DNA of 8,148 nt, taken from assembly GCA_913045415.1 (NCBI GenBank), contig CAJWPW010000038.1:1-8148 (forward strand), given 5' to 3'. The position numbers and the translations under genes are program-made. Positions 1-6,540 of this stretch are shown piece by piece (position 1 is the first letter of the stretch; each line of letters opens with the position of its first letter). This DNA is from an uncultured Fidelibacterota bacterium (lineage in GTDB: Bacteria > Marinisomatota > Marinisomatia > Marinisomatales > UBA1611). Under the pieces are notes generated by a model. That model saw only the letters and a program-made list of their open reading frames with translations. It was not told the origin of the DNA and ran no database searches.

Positions 1-519
1 AAGGTCTTGAATGATGATGGAACATTTCAAAAATCATGCCGACGTGGAATTCCTCGACCCCAAGCTGTATTTTCTTATTTTTTAGGATTATCAAATAGAT
101 ATCCGAATAATAAAAATTTTACAGGTTACCATCTAAATCACTTGGATGAAAATGAAGTCAATGAAGTGGAAGCTGTATCCGGATCCTGTTCCATCATCCG
201 AAAAGATGTTATCGAAGACATTGGACTTTTAGATGAACGATTTTTTGCATATCAGGAAGATTCTGATTATTGTTTCCGCGCCAAAGATAAAGGATGGAAG
301 ATTTATTATTATCCGGAATCCATTATTTATCATATTGGCGGTGCAGGTGGTGCAAGTTCATTTCCGTTTCGGGCCATTTTTGAATGGCACCGTTCCTACT
401 ATAGACTTTTCATTAAACATTTTTCTAAGGATTATTCACCAATTTTTAATCTAATTTATTTCTTGGTCATGTTTAGCAAATTGATTTTTACTGAAGGAAA
501 ATATTTACTAAATCAATAA
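1..519 (+). CDS. Family 2 glycosyltransferase, C-terminal part (5' truncated by window edge)
   Basis: The frame is open from base 1, so this is the last 172 residues of a longer protein; the TTG at 7 is not a credible start. It shows the C-terminal half of GT-A fold, family 2 transferases of the rhamnosyltransferase/WbbL type: an early NDDGTFQKSCRR segment, then SGSCSIIRKDV, GLLDERFFAYQEDSDYCFR (roughly 217-280) and a YYPESIIYHIGG segment. The ED pair in YQED is the usual catalytic-base motif of this group, and the acidic/aromatic run around it binds acceptor. The tail is hydrophobic/amphipathic, consistent with membrane association. The enzyme should transfer a nucleotide-activated sugar to a growing lipid-linked glycan on the cytoplasmic face. 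Its TAA abuts the ATG of the lipid-sugar transferase with no gap, so both probably belong to a surface polysaccharide operon. The exact sugar cannot be read from the sequence. Confidence 0.9.
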   Translation, partial: KVLNDDGTFQKSCRRGIPRPQAVFSYFLGLSNRYPNNKNFTGYHLNHLDENEVNEVEAVSGSCSIIRKDVIEDIGLLDERFFAYQEDSDYCFRAKDKGWKIYYYPESIIYHIGGAGGASSFPFRAIFEWHRSYYRLFIKHFSKDYSPIFNLIYFLVMFSKLIFTEGKYLLNQ

Positions 520-1569
520 ATGGAAAATTTTGCTCAACTCGAATATATTATGCTTCTGCTCATCGGCAGCATTGTACTTGGTCTTGGTCTGGCTCAAATA
601 AGTATCAAAATTGCCCCCAAAGTTGGGCTCATGGATATTCCTGGCAGCGCCCACCATAAAAAGCATCAAAATCCAGTTCCGCTCACAGGAGGTGTCGTTT
701 TAATGGATACGATGATTGTTATGATCCTGTTAACAAAAATGTGGGGTGACGCTCATATTTGGGCTATTTTTGTTTCAGGAATGATCATTGGTCTATTTGG
801 GCTAATGGATGATTATTTTCATCTTTCCGTCACAAAGAAATTGATTGGCCAGATCTTTGGAATCACCATGCTGATATATCTCGGTGTTCAAGTTCAGTTT
901 TTTAATTCACCGGAGTTTTTAATACAAATAGAAGAACCATGGGCATCGTGGCTCAATATAATTTTCACTTTTCTTTGGTTATTGACTGTCACGAATTCGT
1001 TTAACTTTATTGATAGTAGTGATGGACTCGCAGTAGGCTTGAGTGGAGTTTCAGCCGGATTCTTTCTTTTACTAGCATTTGTCACTGGCCAAACGTCTTT
1101 AATTTTCCTATGTACCGTAATATTAGGAATTTGTATTGCCCTTTATTTTTTTAATTCACGACCAGCAAGTCTTTTTCTAGGTGATTCAGGTGCTCAATTT
1201 TTGGGGTTTTTGTTAGCATCAGTTGCAATTATTTATCAGCCGAAAATCGGGTCTCAGGCATCTTCCTGGTTTGTGCCAATCTTAATATTTGCAGTTCCTT
1301 TATTTGATATGATGCTTGTGGTATTTTCCCGAATAAAAAGGCATAAGAAGATTCATAAGGCATCACGTGATCATACCTACCATCGATTGGCACAACGGGG
1401 GATTCCGATCCATCATTCGGTTTTGATCATGCATGGTACATCACTCTTGTTAAGTATGGTAGGATTTTTATGTTTAAATTTACCAGTCTTGCATGCAAAT
1501 ATTATTTTTGGTCTCATTGTTTTGCTAGGGTTAGGCGCTTTCACAATATTAGATCAGAATTATCAATAA
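520..1569 (+). CDS. Polyprenyl-phosphate sugar-1-phosphate transferase, MraY/WecA family (GT4)
   Basis: A 349-residue polytopic membrane protein with about eleven hydrophobic segments (about 9-28, 53-72, 79-96, 108-122, 143-162, 172-190, 191-211, 224-240, 250-270, 300-318, 325-343). Family signatures are in order: GLMDIPGSAHHKKH and PLTGG near residues 36-58, the Mg-binding DD at 97-98 followed by KKLIGQ, NSFNFIDSSDGLA at 159-171 with D165 and D168, FLGDSGAQFLG at 219-229, VPLFD at 259-263 and RDHTYHRL at 283-290. The family moves a sugar-1-phosphate from a UDP-sugar to undecaprenyl phosphate, the first membrane step of O-antigen, teichoic acid, enterobacterial-common-antigen or (MraY) peptidoglycan lipid synthesis. 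The short nucleotide-sugar signature and the glycosyltransferase neighbour favour a WecA/TagO-like role over MraY. The motifs DSSDG and HTYHR differ from the classical DGxDG and HxHHR. The start ATG directly follows the preceding stop; no Shine-Dalgarno is visible. Confidence 0.9.
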   Translation: MENFAQLEYIMLLLIGSIVLGLGLAQISIKIAPKVGLMDIPGSAHHKKHQNPVPLTGGVVLMDTMIVMILLTKMWGDAHIWAIFVSGMIIGLFGLMDDYFHLSVTKKLIGQIFGITMLIYLGVQVQFFNSPEFLIQIEEPWASWLNIIFTFLWLLTVTNSFNFIDSSDGLAVGLSGVSAGFFLLLAFVTGQTSLIFLCTVILGICIALYFFNSRPASLFLGDSGAQFLGFLLASVAIIYQPKIGSQASSWFVPILIFAVPLFDMMLVVFSRIKRHKKIHKASRDHTYHRLAQRGIPIHHSVLIMHGTSLLLSMVGFLCLNLPVLHANIIFGLIVLLGLGAFTILDQNYQ

Positions 1570-1587
1570 TGACTAAATTATATTATC

Positions 1588-2547
1588 ATGAATAACTATT
1601 ATCTCGATTTTGAAAAACCTGTTAAAGATTTGGATAACCAGATTCTTGAATTGGAATCATCTAAAAATCTAAATCAAGTAGATATAAAAAAACTGAATCA
1701 GTTGAAGGCAAAACGAATCGTCGAAATAGAAAATATCTACTCGGGACTCTCACGATGGCAGCGTGTTCAATTGGCTCGCCATCCCAATAGACCCTATTCA
1801 TTGGATTATATCAATTATTTTTCACCGGATTTCATTGAACTCCACGGGGATCGACATTTTATGGATGACCCTGCAGTGGTGGCAGGGTTGGGTCATTTTG
1901 GAGATCAAAAAATTGCATGGATCGGACAACAAAAAGGAAGAAATACTAAAGAAAATCTTTATCGGAATTTTGGCATGATGCGCCCTGAAGGGTATCGAAA
2001 AGCACGACGCGTTATGAAACTTGCTGAAAAATTTGGACTCCCGGTAATCACATTTTTGGATACAATTGGTGCGTATCCTGGTATTGGTGCTGAAGAAAGG
2101 GGACAGGGAGAGGCTATTGCAAGAAATCTGTTGGAAATGTCAGGACTCCGTGTACCTATAATCAGTGTGGTTATAGGAGAAGGAGCCAGTGGCGGAGCAC
2201 TAGGTATTGGAGTTTGCGACCGGATGCTCATGTTGGAAAACACATGGTATTCAGTGATCAGTCCAGAAGGATGTGCTTCCATTTTATTCCGAGATGCGAA
2301 AAGGGCTGAAGATGCTGCTGAAGCATTGAAACCTACACCAAATGATCTTGTGGAAATTGGAATATGTAATCGGATTATTAATGAACCCAATGGAGGTGCC
2401 CATCGGGATTTTAATGCATCTGCCAACGAATTAAAAACAGCACTCCAAGAAGAACTAAATCAATTAAGCACAATCAACCCTGATGATTTCCTGGATAATC
2501 GAATTGAGAAATATGATAAACTAGGTTATTTTCAAGAATCCATATGA
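1588..2547 (+). CDS. accA: Acetyl-CoA carboxylase carboxyltransferase subunit alpha
   Basis: A 319-residue protein, the normal length for bacterial AccA. The N-terminal helical part (about 1-60, rich in E, K and L) is followed by the LSRWQRVQLARHPNRP segment at 54-69 and then the crotonase-fold carboxyltransferase core: ELHGDRHFMDDPAVVAGLG (84-102), PEGYRKARRVMKLAEKFGLP (133-152), DTIGAYPGIGAEERGQGEAI (158-177), IGEGASGGALGIGVCDRM (196-213, glycine-rich oxyanion region) and SPEGCASILFRD (225-236). With AccD it transfers the carboxyl group from carboxybiotin-AccB to acetyl-CoA, giving malonyl-CoA for fatty-acid synthesis in the cytoplasm. accD, accB and accC are not in the window, which is common because accA is often unlinked. 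It lies 18 bases after the lipid-sugar transferase and overlaps the thioesterase by four bases (ATGA). No Shine-Dalgarno sequence precedes the ATG. The entry shows no missing motif. Confidence 0.97.
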   Translation: MNNYYLDFEKPVKDLDNQILELESSKNLNQVDIKKLNQLKAKRIVEIENIYSGLSRWQRVQLARHPNRPYSLDYINYFSPDFIELHGDRHFMDDPAVVAGLGHFGDQKIAWIGQQKGRNTKENLYRNFGMMRPEGYRKARRVMKLAEKFGLPVITFLDTIGAYPGIGAEERGQGEAIARNLLEMSGLRVPIISVVIGEGASGGALGIGVCDRMLMLENTWYSVISPEGCASILFRDAKRAEDAAEALKPTPNDLVEIGICNRIINEPNGGAHRDFNASANELKTALQEELNQLSTINPDDFLDNRIEKYDKLGYFQESI

Positions 2548-2957
2548 TTAGATACGATCATCCGATCAAAGTCTACTATAAAGATATCGATCAAATGGGA
2601 ATCGTTTATTATTCCCGCTATTTTGAATTTTTTGAAGAGGCTAGAACAGAAATGTTATCTTCAATTGGTCTAGATTATAGCAATATCGAAGAAAATGGAA
2701 CCATGCTTCCCGTTATTGAAGCTCATTGTGAGTATAAAAAGGGTGCAACGTTTAGCCAGGATTTAATTGTGAAGACATATATTCGTGAATTACCAAAAGT
2801 TAAAATAAAATTTGAATATAAAATTTGTCCGGCGGGTTCAGATGAAATTCTTTTAACTGGGTACACGGTCCATGCTTGCACAAATTTAAAAGGTAAACCC
2901 GTTAAAATGCCCAAGTACATACGTAAAATTCTTCAAGACAATTTGGATAACTTATGA
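2544..2957 (+). CDS. YbgC/4HBT-family hotdog acyl-CoA thioesterase
   Basis: A 137-residue single-hotdog protein, the usual length for the YbgC/FadM/4-hydroxybenzoyl-CoA thioesterase group. The diagnostic N-terminal motif is YYKDIDQMGIVYYSRYFEFF at residues 11-30; D16 occupies the position of the catalytic aspartate in the DxDxxGxVYY signature, followed by the helix EEARTEML. The central strands (EAHCEYKKGATFSQDLIV, 59-76) and the GYTVHACTNLKGKPVKMP end (106-123) match the family. It should hydrolyse an acyl-CoA or acyl-ACP thioester in the cytoplasm; the substrate chain is not readable from sequence. YbgC in Proteobacteria is tied to the Tol-Pal envelope locus, but no tol genes are seen here. 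The start overlaps the end of accA and the stop overlaps the start of the next gene, both as ATGA, indicating translational coupling. Co-location with accA suggests a link to fatty-acid or phospholipid metabolism (inference). Confidence 0.92.
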   Translation: MIRYDHPIKVYYKDIDQMGIVYYSRYFEFFEEARTEMLSSIGLDYSNIEENGTMLPVIEAHCEYKKGATFSQDLIVKTYIRELPKVKIKFEYKICPAGSDEILLTGYTVHACTNLKGKPVKMPKYIRKILQDNLDNL

Positions 2958-3991
2958 AAAACATTTACTCAATATTAATAATTGGATTCATAATCTTTGG
3001 GTGTGCCAAAGATGGTCCCTTTGACTGGAATAAGGATGTGCCCTTTCAGGATATATTAGCCAAATCTTCCGGGAAATTGATCCTGATGGATTTTGAAACT
3101 GAATGGTGAAGTTGGTGTGATCGGCTGGATGTCGATACATATTCCGACAGTAAAGTCAAAGCATTCGCAAACAAATATTTGATCAGCATGAAAATTGATG
3201 CGGAAAAAGGTGAAGGGATTGACCTGGCTAAACAGTATGGTGTGCGTGGTTTTCCTACTATCATTATTGCCAATGATAAAGGGGAGGAGATTGACCGTAT
3301 TATCGGTTATAGACCTCCAGAACCATTCTTGAAAGAGTTAAAAAGAATTTACTCTGGTAAAAATACGCTGCCAGCTATGTTGGAAGATTTTCAACAAAAT
3401 CCAACCAAGTTTAATACACTCTTTAAATTGGCAAAAAAATATGAATCTATGAATGATCCATCTTCTGCCAAACGAATGGTTAATGCTATCCTTGATGCTG
3501 GGACAGATTCCGCAGGGACTGCAGCTTTCTTTTCTATTTTGTATGATGCACGGGAAATAAAAGATCCGATACCGCTGATTGCTTATGCAGACAAAAATCC
3601 CAACAGTGAGAATTCAACAGTTGCTTTGGGAGAAGCCATGATGTTTGTCCGAAGAGCCGGAGAAAACCCAGATCTCGAAGCTGATCTATATATTCGGATT
3701 ATCAAAGGGATTAAAGATCCCAATCCTAGCAGACTGAATGGATTTTCCTGGCGAATGAGTGAACTAGAGAAGAATATGGATTTAGCCCTAGAAAAAATAA
3801 TTTGGGCAATCGACCACGTAACTGATGAAGAACAAAAATACATGTTTCTTGACACAAAAGCGGAATTACTTTGGAAAATGGGTAGGGTAGATGAAGCTAT
3901 TTCAGAAATTGAAAAATGTGTCACCTATAAGCCTGAAGACACCTATTATAATGAACAGTTGGAAAAATTCAAAAAATCATTGAATAGCTAA
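2954..3991 (+). CDS. Thioredoxin-domain/TPR lipoprotein with in-frame TGA at the catalytic Cys: candidate selenoprotein
   Basis: Read through one TGA, this is 345 residues. The ATG at 2954 overlaps the thioesterase stop (ATGA). Residues 1-17 are a lipoprotein-type signal (Lys-2, hydrophobic core, IIFGC with Cys-17 as lipidation site). Residues about 30-120 are a thioredoxin fold: KLILMDFETEW leading to codon 52 = TGA, then S53-W54-C55-DRLD, a VKAFANKYLISMKID strand, YGVRGFPT with the cis-proline P101, and EEIDRIIGY. Homologous domains have WCxxC or WCxWC here, so TGA replaces the nucleophilic cysteine. Residues about 135-345 are helical; the end (YMFLDTKAELLWKMGRVDEA, about 295-315, plus following helix) is a TPR repeat. 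All 293 codons after the TGA are open and show normal family sequence. The protein would act outside the inner membrane in thiol-disulfide exchange. Either TGA encodes selenocysteine or it is a recent nonsense change/base error; reinitiation at TTG 3179 or ATG 3188 would lose the active site. Confidence 0.75.
3107..3109 (+). other. In-frame TGA, candidate selenocysteine codon
   Basis: Codon 52 of the thioredoxin-TPR lipoprotein frame. It is flanked by TGG (Trp-51) and AGT-TGG-TGT (Ser-Trp-Cys-55), so decoding as Sec gives WUSWC, a UxxC redox motif with Sec at the attacking position. TGA terminates accA, the thioesterase and liuC in this window at family-typical lengths, so genome-wide reassignment of TGA to an amino acid is unlikely. 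Confidence 0.65.
3118..3149 (+). promoter_or_regulatory. Candidate bacterial SECIS stem-loop
   Basis: A foldable hairpin lies inside the coding sequence just after the TGA. Lower stem: T3118-A3149, G3119-C3148, bulged A3120, T3121-A3147, C3122-G3146, G3123-C3145, G3124-C3144. An internal loop follows (CTGG, 3125-3128, against ATT, 3141-3143). Upper stem: ATGT (3129-3132) with ACAT (3137-3140), and the apical loop is CGAT (3133-3136). The apical loop starts 23 bases after the TGA and has G at its second position, which agrees with the known bacterial SECIS pattern (loop about 16-37 bases downstream, G among the first loop bases). The structure was paired by eye, without energies or covariation, and short hairpins occur by chance. 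Confidence 0.5.
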
Positions 3992-4015
3992 ATAAAATTC
4001 TAATCTTTTTATTTA
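3989..4015. terminator. A/T-only inverted repeat at convergent gene ends, possible bidirectional terminator
   Basis: TAAATAAAA (3989-3997) is perfectly complementary to TTTTATTTA (4007-4015), giving nine base pairs around a nine-base loop. It spans the stop codons of the two convergent genes and the 17 bases between them. The stem has no G-C pair, so it would be weak; its place between convergent transcripts and its T/A-rich flanks are the main arguments for a terminator role. Confidence 0.3.
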
Positions 4016-4887
4016 TTAATCAAATAAACCGCAGCAATTCCAAAAGTTCCACCAATAAATGTGGTGAAAATGAGTGGCTCATTCAGAAAGAGCATAGCAA
4101 ACCCCATGGATGCTAATGGGACAGTGAAAATATAAGCACTGGCTTTTTTTGCTCCCAATTCCACAGAAGCCTGAAAATAAATGGATGTACCAAATGCCAT
4201 GGCGGCTACTGCCATACTCATCATATTTAACCAAAAGATCCAATCAAATCGAAAGACACTCACCAATGGTTCATTCCATCCAAGGAATAAGCTCAATATT
4301 GTTGAAATTGTGAAACACCAAAAAGTATAGGGTAAAAAATGGATTATATCCTTTGATCTTGATGTTACGATTGTTACAGAGACCCAAGACAAGGACGACA
4401 TAATAAAATGAAAATTCCCTGATTGAAATAGTTGTGCAAAGTTTACATCCCATATTTTGATTATAAATGCTCCACCGATAAAGCCAAGGATAAGTCCAAC
4501 AATATCTTTTTTTAATAAATAACCACTAAAGAAAAGTGCTGAAAAAAGGGCTGTAAGAATTGGATTCAAGGTTGTAACCAAAACACCTCCTGCACCTGCT
4601 AATCCAACTTGGGTTCCTTTTAAAAAGAAGTAATTGTAGGATACCATGAAAATGGAGTTAAGAAGAATAATTCGAATTGCTTCTTTGGTGATTCTCAATG
4701 ATTGGCCGTGCCACCAAACTATTGGAGCGAAAGAAAGAGTTGCAATAAAAAAACGCCAAAACATCATTAGGGGGGCATTTCCATAATTCCCTACAATTTT
4801 TGCATTTGTCCATGATAACCCCCAAGTAATCATTGCTAGGAGCATGAGGATAATGATACGCAATTCCTTGGATTTAATTTTAACCAT
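4009..4887 (-). CDS. EamA/DMT-family transporter (ten transmembrane helices)
   Basis: A 292-residue integral membrane protein, the usual size of two-repeat EamA (DUF6, drug/metabolite transporter) permeases such as RhaT/YdcZ/RarD relatives. Ten hydrophobic segments are visible at about 11-27, 39-58, 70-89, 96-120, 128-144, 158-175, 183-203, 216-234, 249-267 and 272-290. The first repeat carries the typical WGLSWTNAK in helix 1, FWRF in helix 2, and GVLVTTLNPILTALFSALFF with P109 in helix 4. The second repeat has the matching KKASAYIFTVPLASMGFAMLFLNEPL with E270 in the helix 9/10 region. Family members export or import amino acids, nucleotide sugars, drugs and other small metabolites; the substrate is not readable here. 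It follows liuB by 54 bases on the same strand, so it may be co-transcribed with the leucine-degradation genes and could carry a branched-chain metabolite (inference only). No Shine-Dalgarno is evident before the ATG. Confidence 0.9.
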   Translation of the reverse strand: MVKIKSKELRIIILMLLAMITWGLSWTNAKIVGNYGNAPLMMFWRFFIATLSFAPIVWWHGQSLRITKEAIRIILLNSIFMVSYNYFFLKGTQVGLAGAGGVLVTTLNPILTALFSALFFSGYLLKKDIVGLILGFIGGAFIIKIWDVNFAQLFQSGNFHFIMSSLSWVSVTIVTSRSKDIIHFLPYTFWCFTISTILSLFLGWNEPLVSVFRFDWIFWLNMMSMAVAAMAFGTSIYFQASVELGAKKASAYIFTVPLASMGFAMLFLNEPLIFTTFIGGTFGIAAVYLINK

Positions 4888-4901
4888 AATGTCTTGACTG
4901 G

Positions 4902-4931
4902 TTCCGAATAATTCAACCTACAATTTCGGAA
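4902..4931 (-). other. Intercistronic stem-loop between liuB and the EamA transporter gene
   Basis: TTCCGAA (4902-4908) and TTCGGAA (4925-4931) form a seven-base-pair perfect stem; ATT (4911-4913) with AAT (4922-4924) can extend it after a two-base bulge, leaving an eight-base loop. It occupies most of the 54-base gap. On the minus strand it is followed by CAGTCAAGACATT, not a T-run, so it is not a canonical intrinsic terminator. It could be an mRNA 3'-end stabiliser, a weak attenuator or an operator-like palindrome. Confidence 0.4.
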
Positions 4932-4941
4932 TTACAAAAAC

Positions 4942-6540
4942 TTACATCCGGAATACGGGAAATTTCGGATCGGGCACCGGATTATATTTCAATGCTTTCA
5001 GCGCTTGAATCAATACCCTACGCGTATCTGTAGGTTGAATGATACCGTCATCCCAAAGTCTGGCACTGGCAAAATAAGGGTGACCTTCTTTTTCATATTT
5101 ATCCAGAATTGGTTTTCGAACCAAATCCAACTGTTCAGCCGTCATTTCTTTTCCATCATTTTTGAGTTGGTCACTTTTTATTGTAGCCAGCACATTTGCG
5201 GCTTGATCACCTCCCATGACAGAGATGCGTGCATTAGGCCACATCCAAAGGAATCGAGGTTGATAGGCTCGTCCGCTCATAGCATAATTCCCGGCACCAA
5301 AACTTCCGCCAATTATAACTGTTAATTTCGGTACATTGGCTGTTGAGACCGCTTGGACCATTTTTGCACCATCTTTTGCGATGCCGCCGGCTTCAGCTTT
5401 TTTACCCACCATAAATCCAGTAATATTTTGGAGAAACAGAAGGGGAATCTTTCTTTGGCAGCAAATCTCAACAAAGTGGGCACCCTTTAGGGCTGTTTCG
5501 CTAAAGAGAACACCATTATTGGCTACAATCCCTACGGCTTCTCCACCGATCTTACAGAATCCCGTCACGAGTGTTTTTCCATAATCTGCTTTGAATTCTT
5601 CAAAGTTGGAGCCATCAACAATTCGAGCAATCACTTCATGTACATCAAAGGGAATACGATGGTTTTGAGATACAATCCCATAAAGTTCAGTTGAATCGTA
5701 AAGTGGTTCATCATAGCTACTTATTTCAGGTAATGATTTAGGAAAATGGTTAATAATCGCTCGGATCTTTTCGATGGCTTCATCATCATTTTCAGCAAAA
5801 TGATCAGCCACCCCACTTATTCGTGTATGGAGTTTTGCGCCACCTAGTTCTTCCGCTGTGGCTGTTTCACCGATGGCAGCTTTCACCAAGGGTGGACCGC
5901 CAAGAAATATGGTTCCTGTTTTGTTGACAATTATAGCTTCATCGCTCATAGCGGGTACATAAGCTCCACCGGCTGTGCAAGAACCCATGACTGCTGCGAT
6001 TTGCGGAATACCTGCTGCACTCATTCGCGCCTGGTTATAAAATATTCGTCCAAAATGATCTCGATCAGGGAAAACTTCATCCTGTTTGGGGAGAAATGCA
6101 CCACCACTATCAACGAGATAGATGCAAGGAAGTCGATTCTCTGATGCAATTTCTTGAGCTCGAAGATGCTTTTTTACAGTCAATGGATAATAGGTACCGC
6201 CCTTAACTGTTGCATCGTTTGCAACGACGATACAAGAATGCCCATGTATTTCAATGATTCCGGTAACGATCCCGGCGGCTGGAACAGGATCATCATAAAT
6301 TTCATAAGCAGCTAATTCAGAAAATTCAAGAAAGTCTGTATTGGCATCTTTCAGTCTTTCTATTCGTTCCCTAGCTGTGAGTTTGCCGCGTTTGTGATGT
6401 TTTTCAATTCGATGAGATGGACCCATTTCTCGAATTTTTCCCAAGATGGTAACCAATTCATCCGATAATGCATTATGGTAATCATAATTCGATTTGAATT
6501 TTACAGAGGATGTGTCGATCTTTGTCTCAATCTTAGGCAT
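4942..6540 (-). CDS. liuB: 3-methylcrotonyl-CoA carboxylase, carboxyltransferase (beta) subunit
   Basis: A 532-residue protein, the normal length of MccB/LiuB. It carries both halves of the carboxyltransferase fold. N-terminal half: [14 protein letters not shown] (50-63), [19 protein letters not shown] (106-124), [20 protein letters not shown] (144-163), and [16 protein letters not shown] (186-201). C-terminal half: [20 protein letters not shown] (374-393), [20 protein letters not shown] (410-429), [15 protein letters not shown] (430-444) and a [14 protein letters not shown] end (497-510). The [11 protein letters not shown] and [23 protein letters not shown] signatures separate MCC from propionyl-CoA carboxylase beta chains. 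With a biotin-carrying LiuD subunit it carboxylates 3-methylcrotonyl-CoA to 3-methylglutaconyl-CoA in leucine/isovalerate breakdown. Its start overlaps the end of liuE by eight bases, showing a shared transcript. The partner biotin carboxylase gene is not in the window and probably lies beyond the right edge or elsewhere. Confidence 0.96.
   Translation of the reverse strand: MPKIETKIDTSSVKFKSNYDYHNALSDELVTILGKIREMGPSHRIEKHHKRGKLTARERIERLKDANTDFLEFSELAAYEIYDDPVPAAGIVTGIIEIHGHSCIVVANDATVKGGTYYPLTVKKHLRAQEIASENRLPCIYLVDSGGAFLPKQDEVFPDRDHFGRIFYNQARMSAAGIPQIAAVMGSCTAGGAYVPAMSDEAIIVNKTGTIFLGGPPLVKAAIGETATAEELGGAKLHTRISGVADHFAENDDEAIEKIRAIINHFPKSLPEISSYDEPLYDSTELYGIVSQNHRIPFDVHEVIARIVDGSNFEEFKADYGKTLVTGFCKIGGEAVGIVANNGVLFSETALKGAHFVEICCQRKIPLLFLQNITGFMVGKKAEAGGIAKDGAKMVQAVSTANVPKLTVIIGGSFGAGNYAMSGRAYQPRFLWMWPNARISVMGGDQAANVLATIKSDQLKNDGKEMTAEQLDLVRKPILDKYEKEGHPYFASARLWDDGIIQPTDTRRVLIQALKALKYNPVPDPKFPVFRM

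Noticed and set aside
1959..2426. 155-residue minus-strand open frame opposite accA
   Set aside because: It lies wholly inside the well-conserved accA on the other strand, has low-complexity Ser/Pro-rich composition and matches no family I recognise.
2954..3109. Separate 51-residue lipoprotein ending at the TGA
   Set aside because: The peptide ends mid-domain at the active-site tryptophan, and the continuation in the same frame supplies the rest of a thioredoxin fold, so a complete short gene is improbable.
3107..3109. TGA read as tryptophan, glycine or cysteine through an altered genetic code
   Set aside because: accA, the thioesterase and liuC all end at TGA at family-typical C-termini, and no other in-frame TGA occurs inside any gene here.
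3179..3991. Stand-alone 270-residue protein starting at TTG 3179
   Set aside because: It is the same frame as the lipoprotein gene at 2954 and would begin in the middle of the thioredoxin fold, missing the first strands and the active site. The upstream codons encode the matching N-terminal half.
5005..5584. Plus-strand open frames (5005-5325 and 5336-5584) opposite liuB
   Set aside because: Both sit within strongly conserved carboxyltransferase coding sequence on the minus strand; their translations show no domain or signal.
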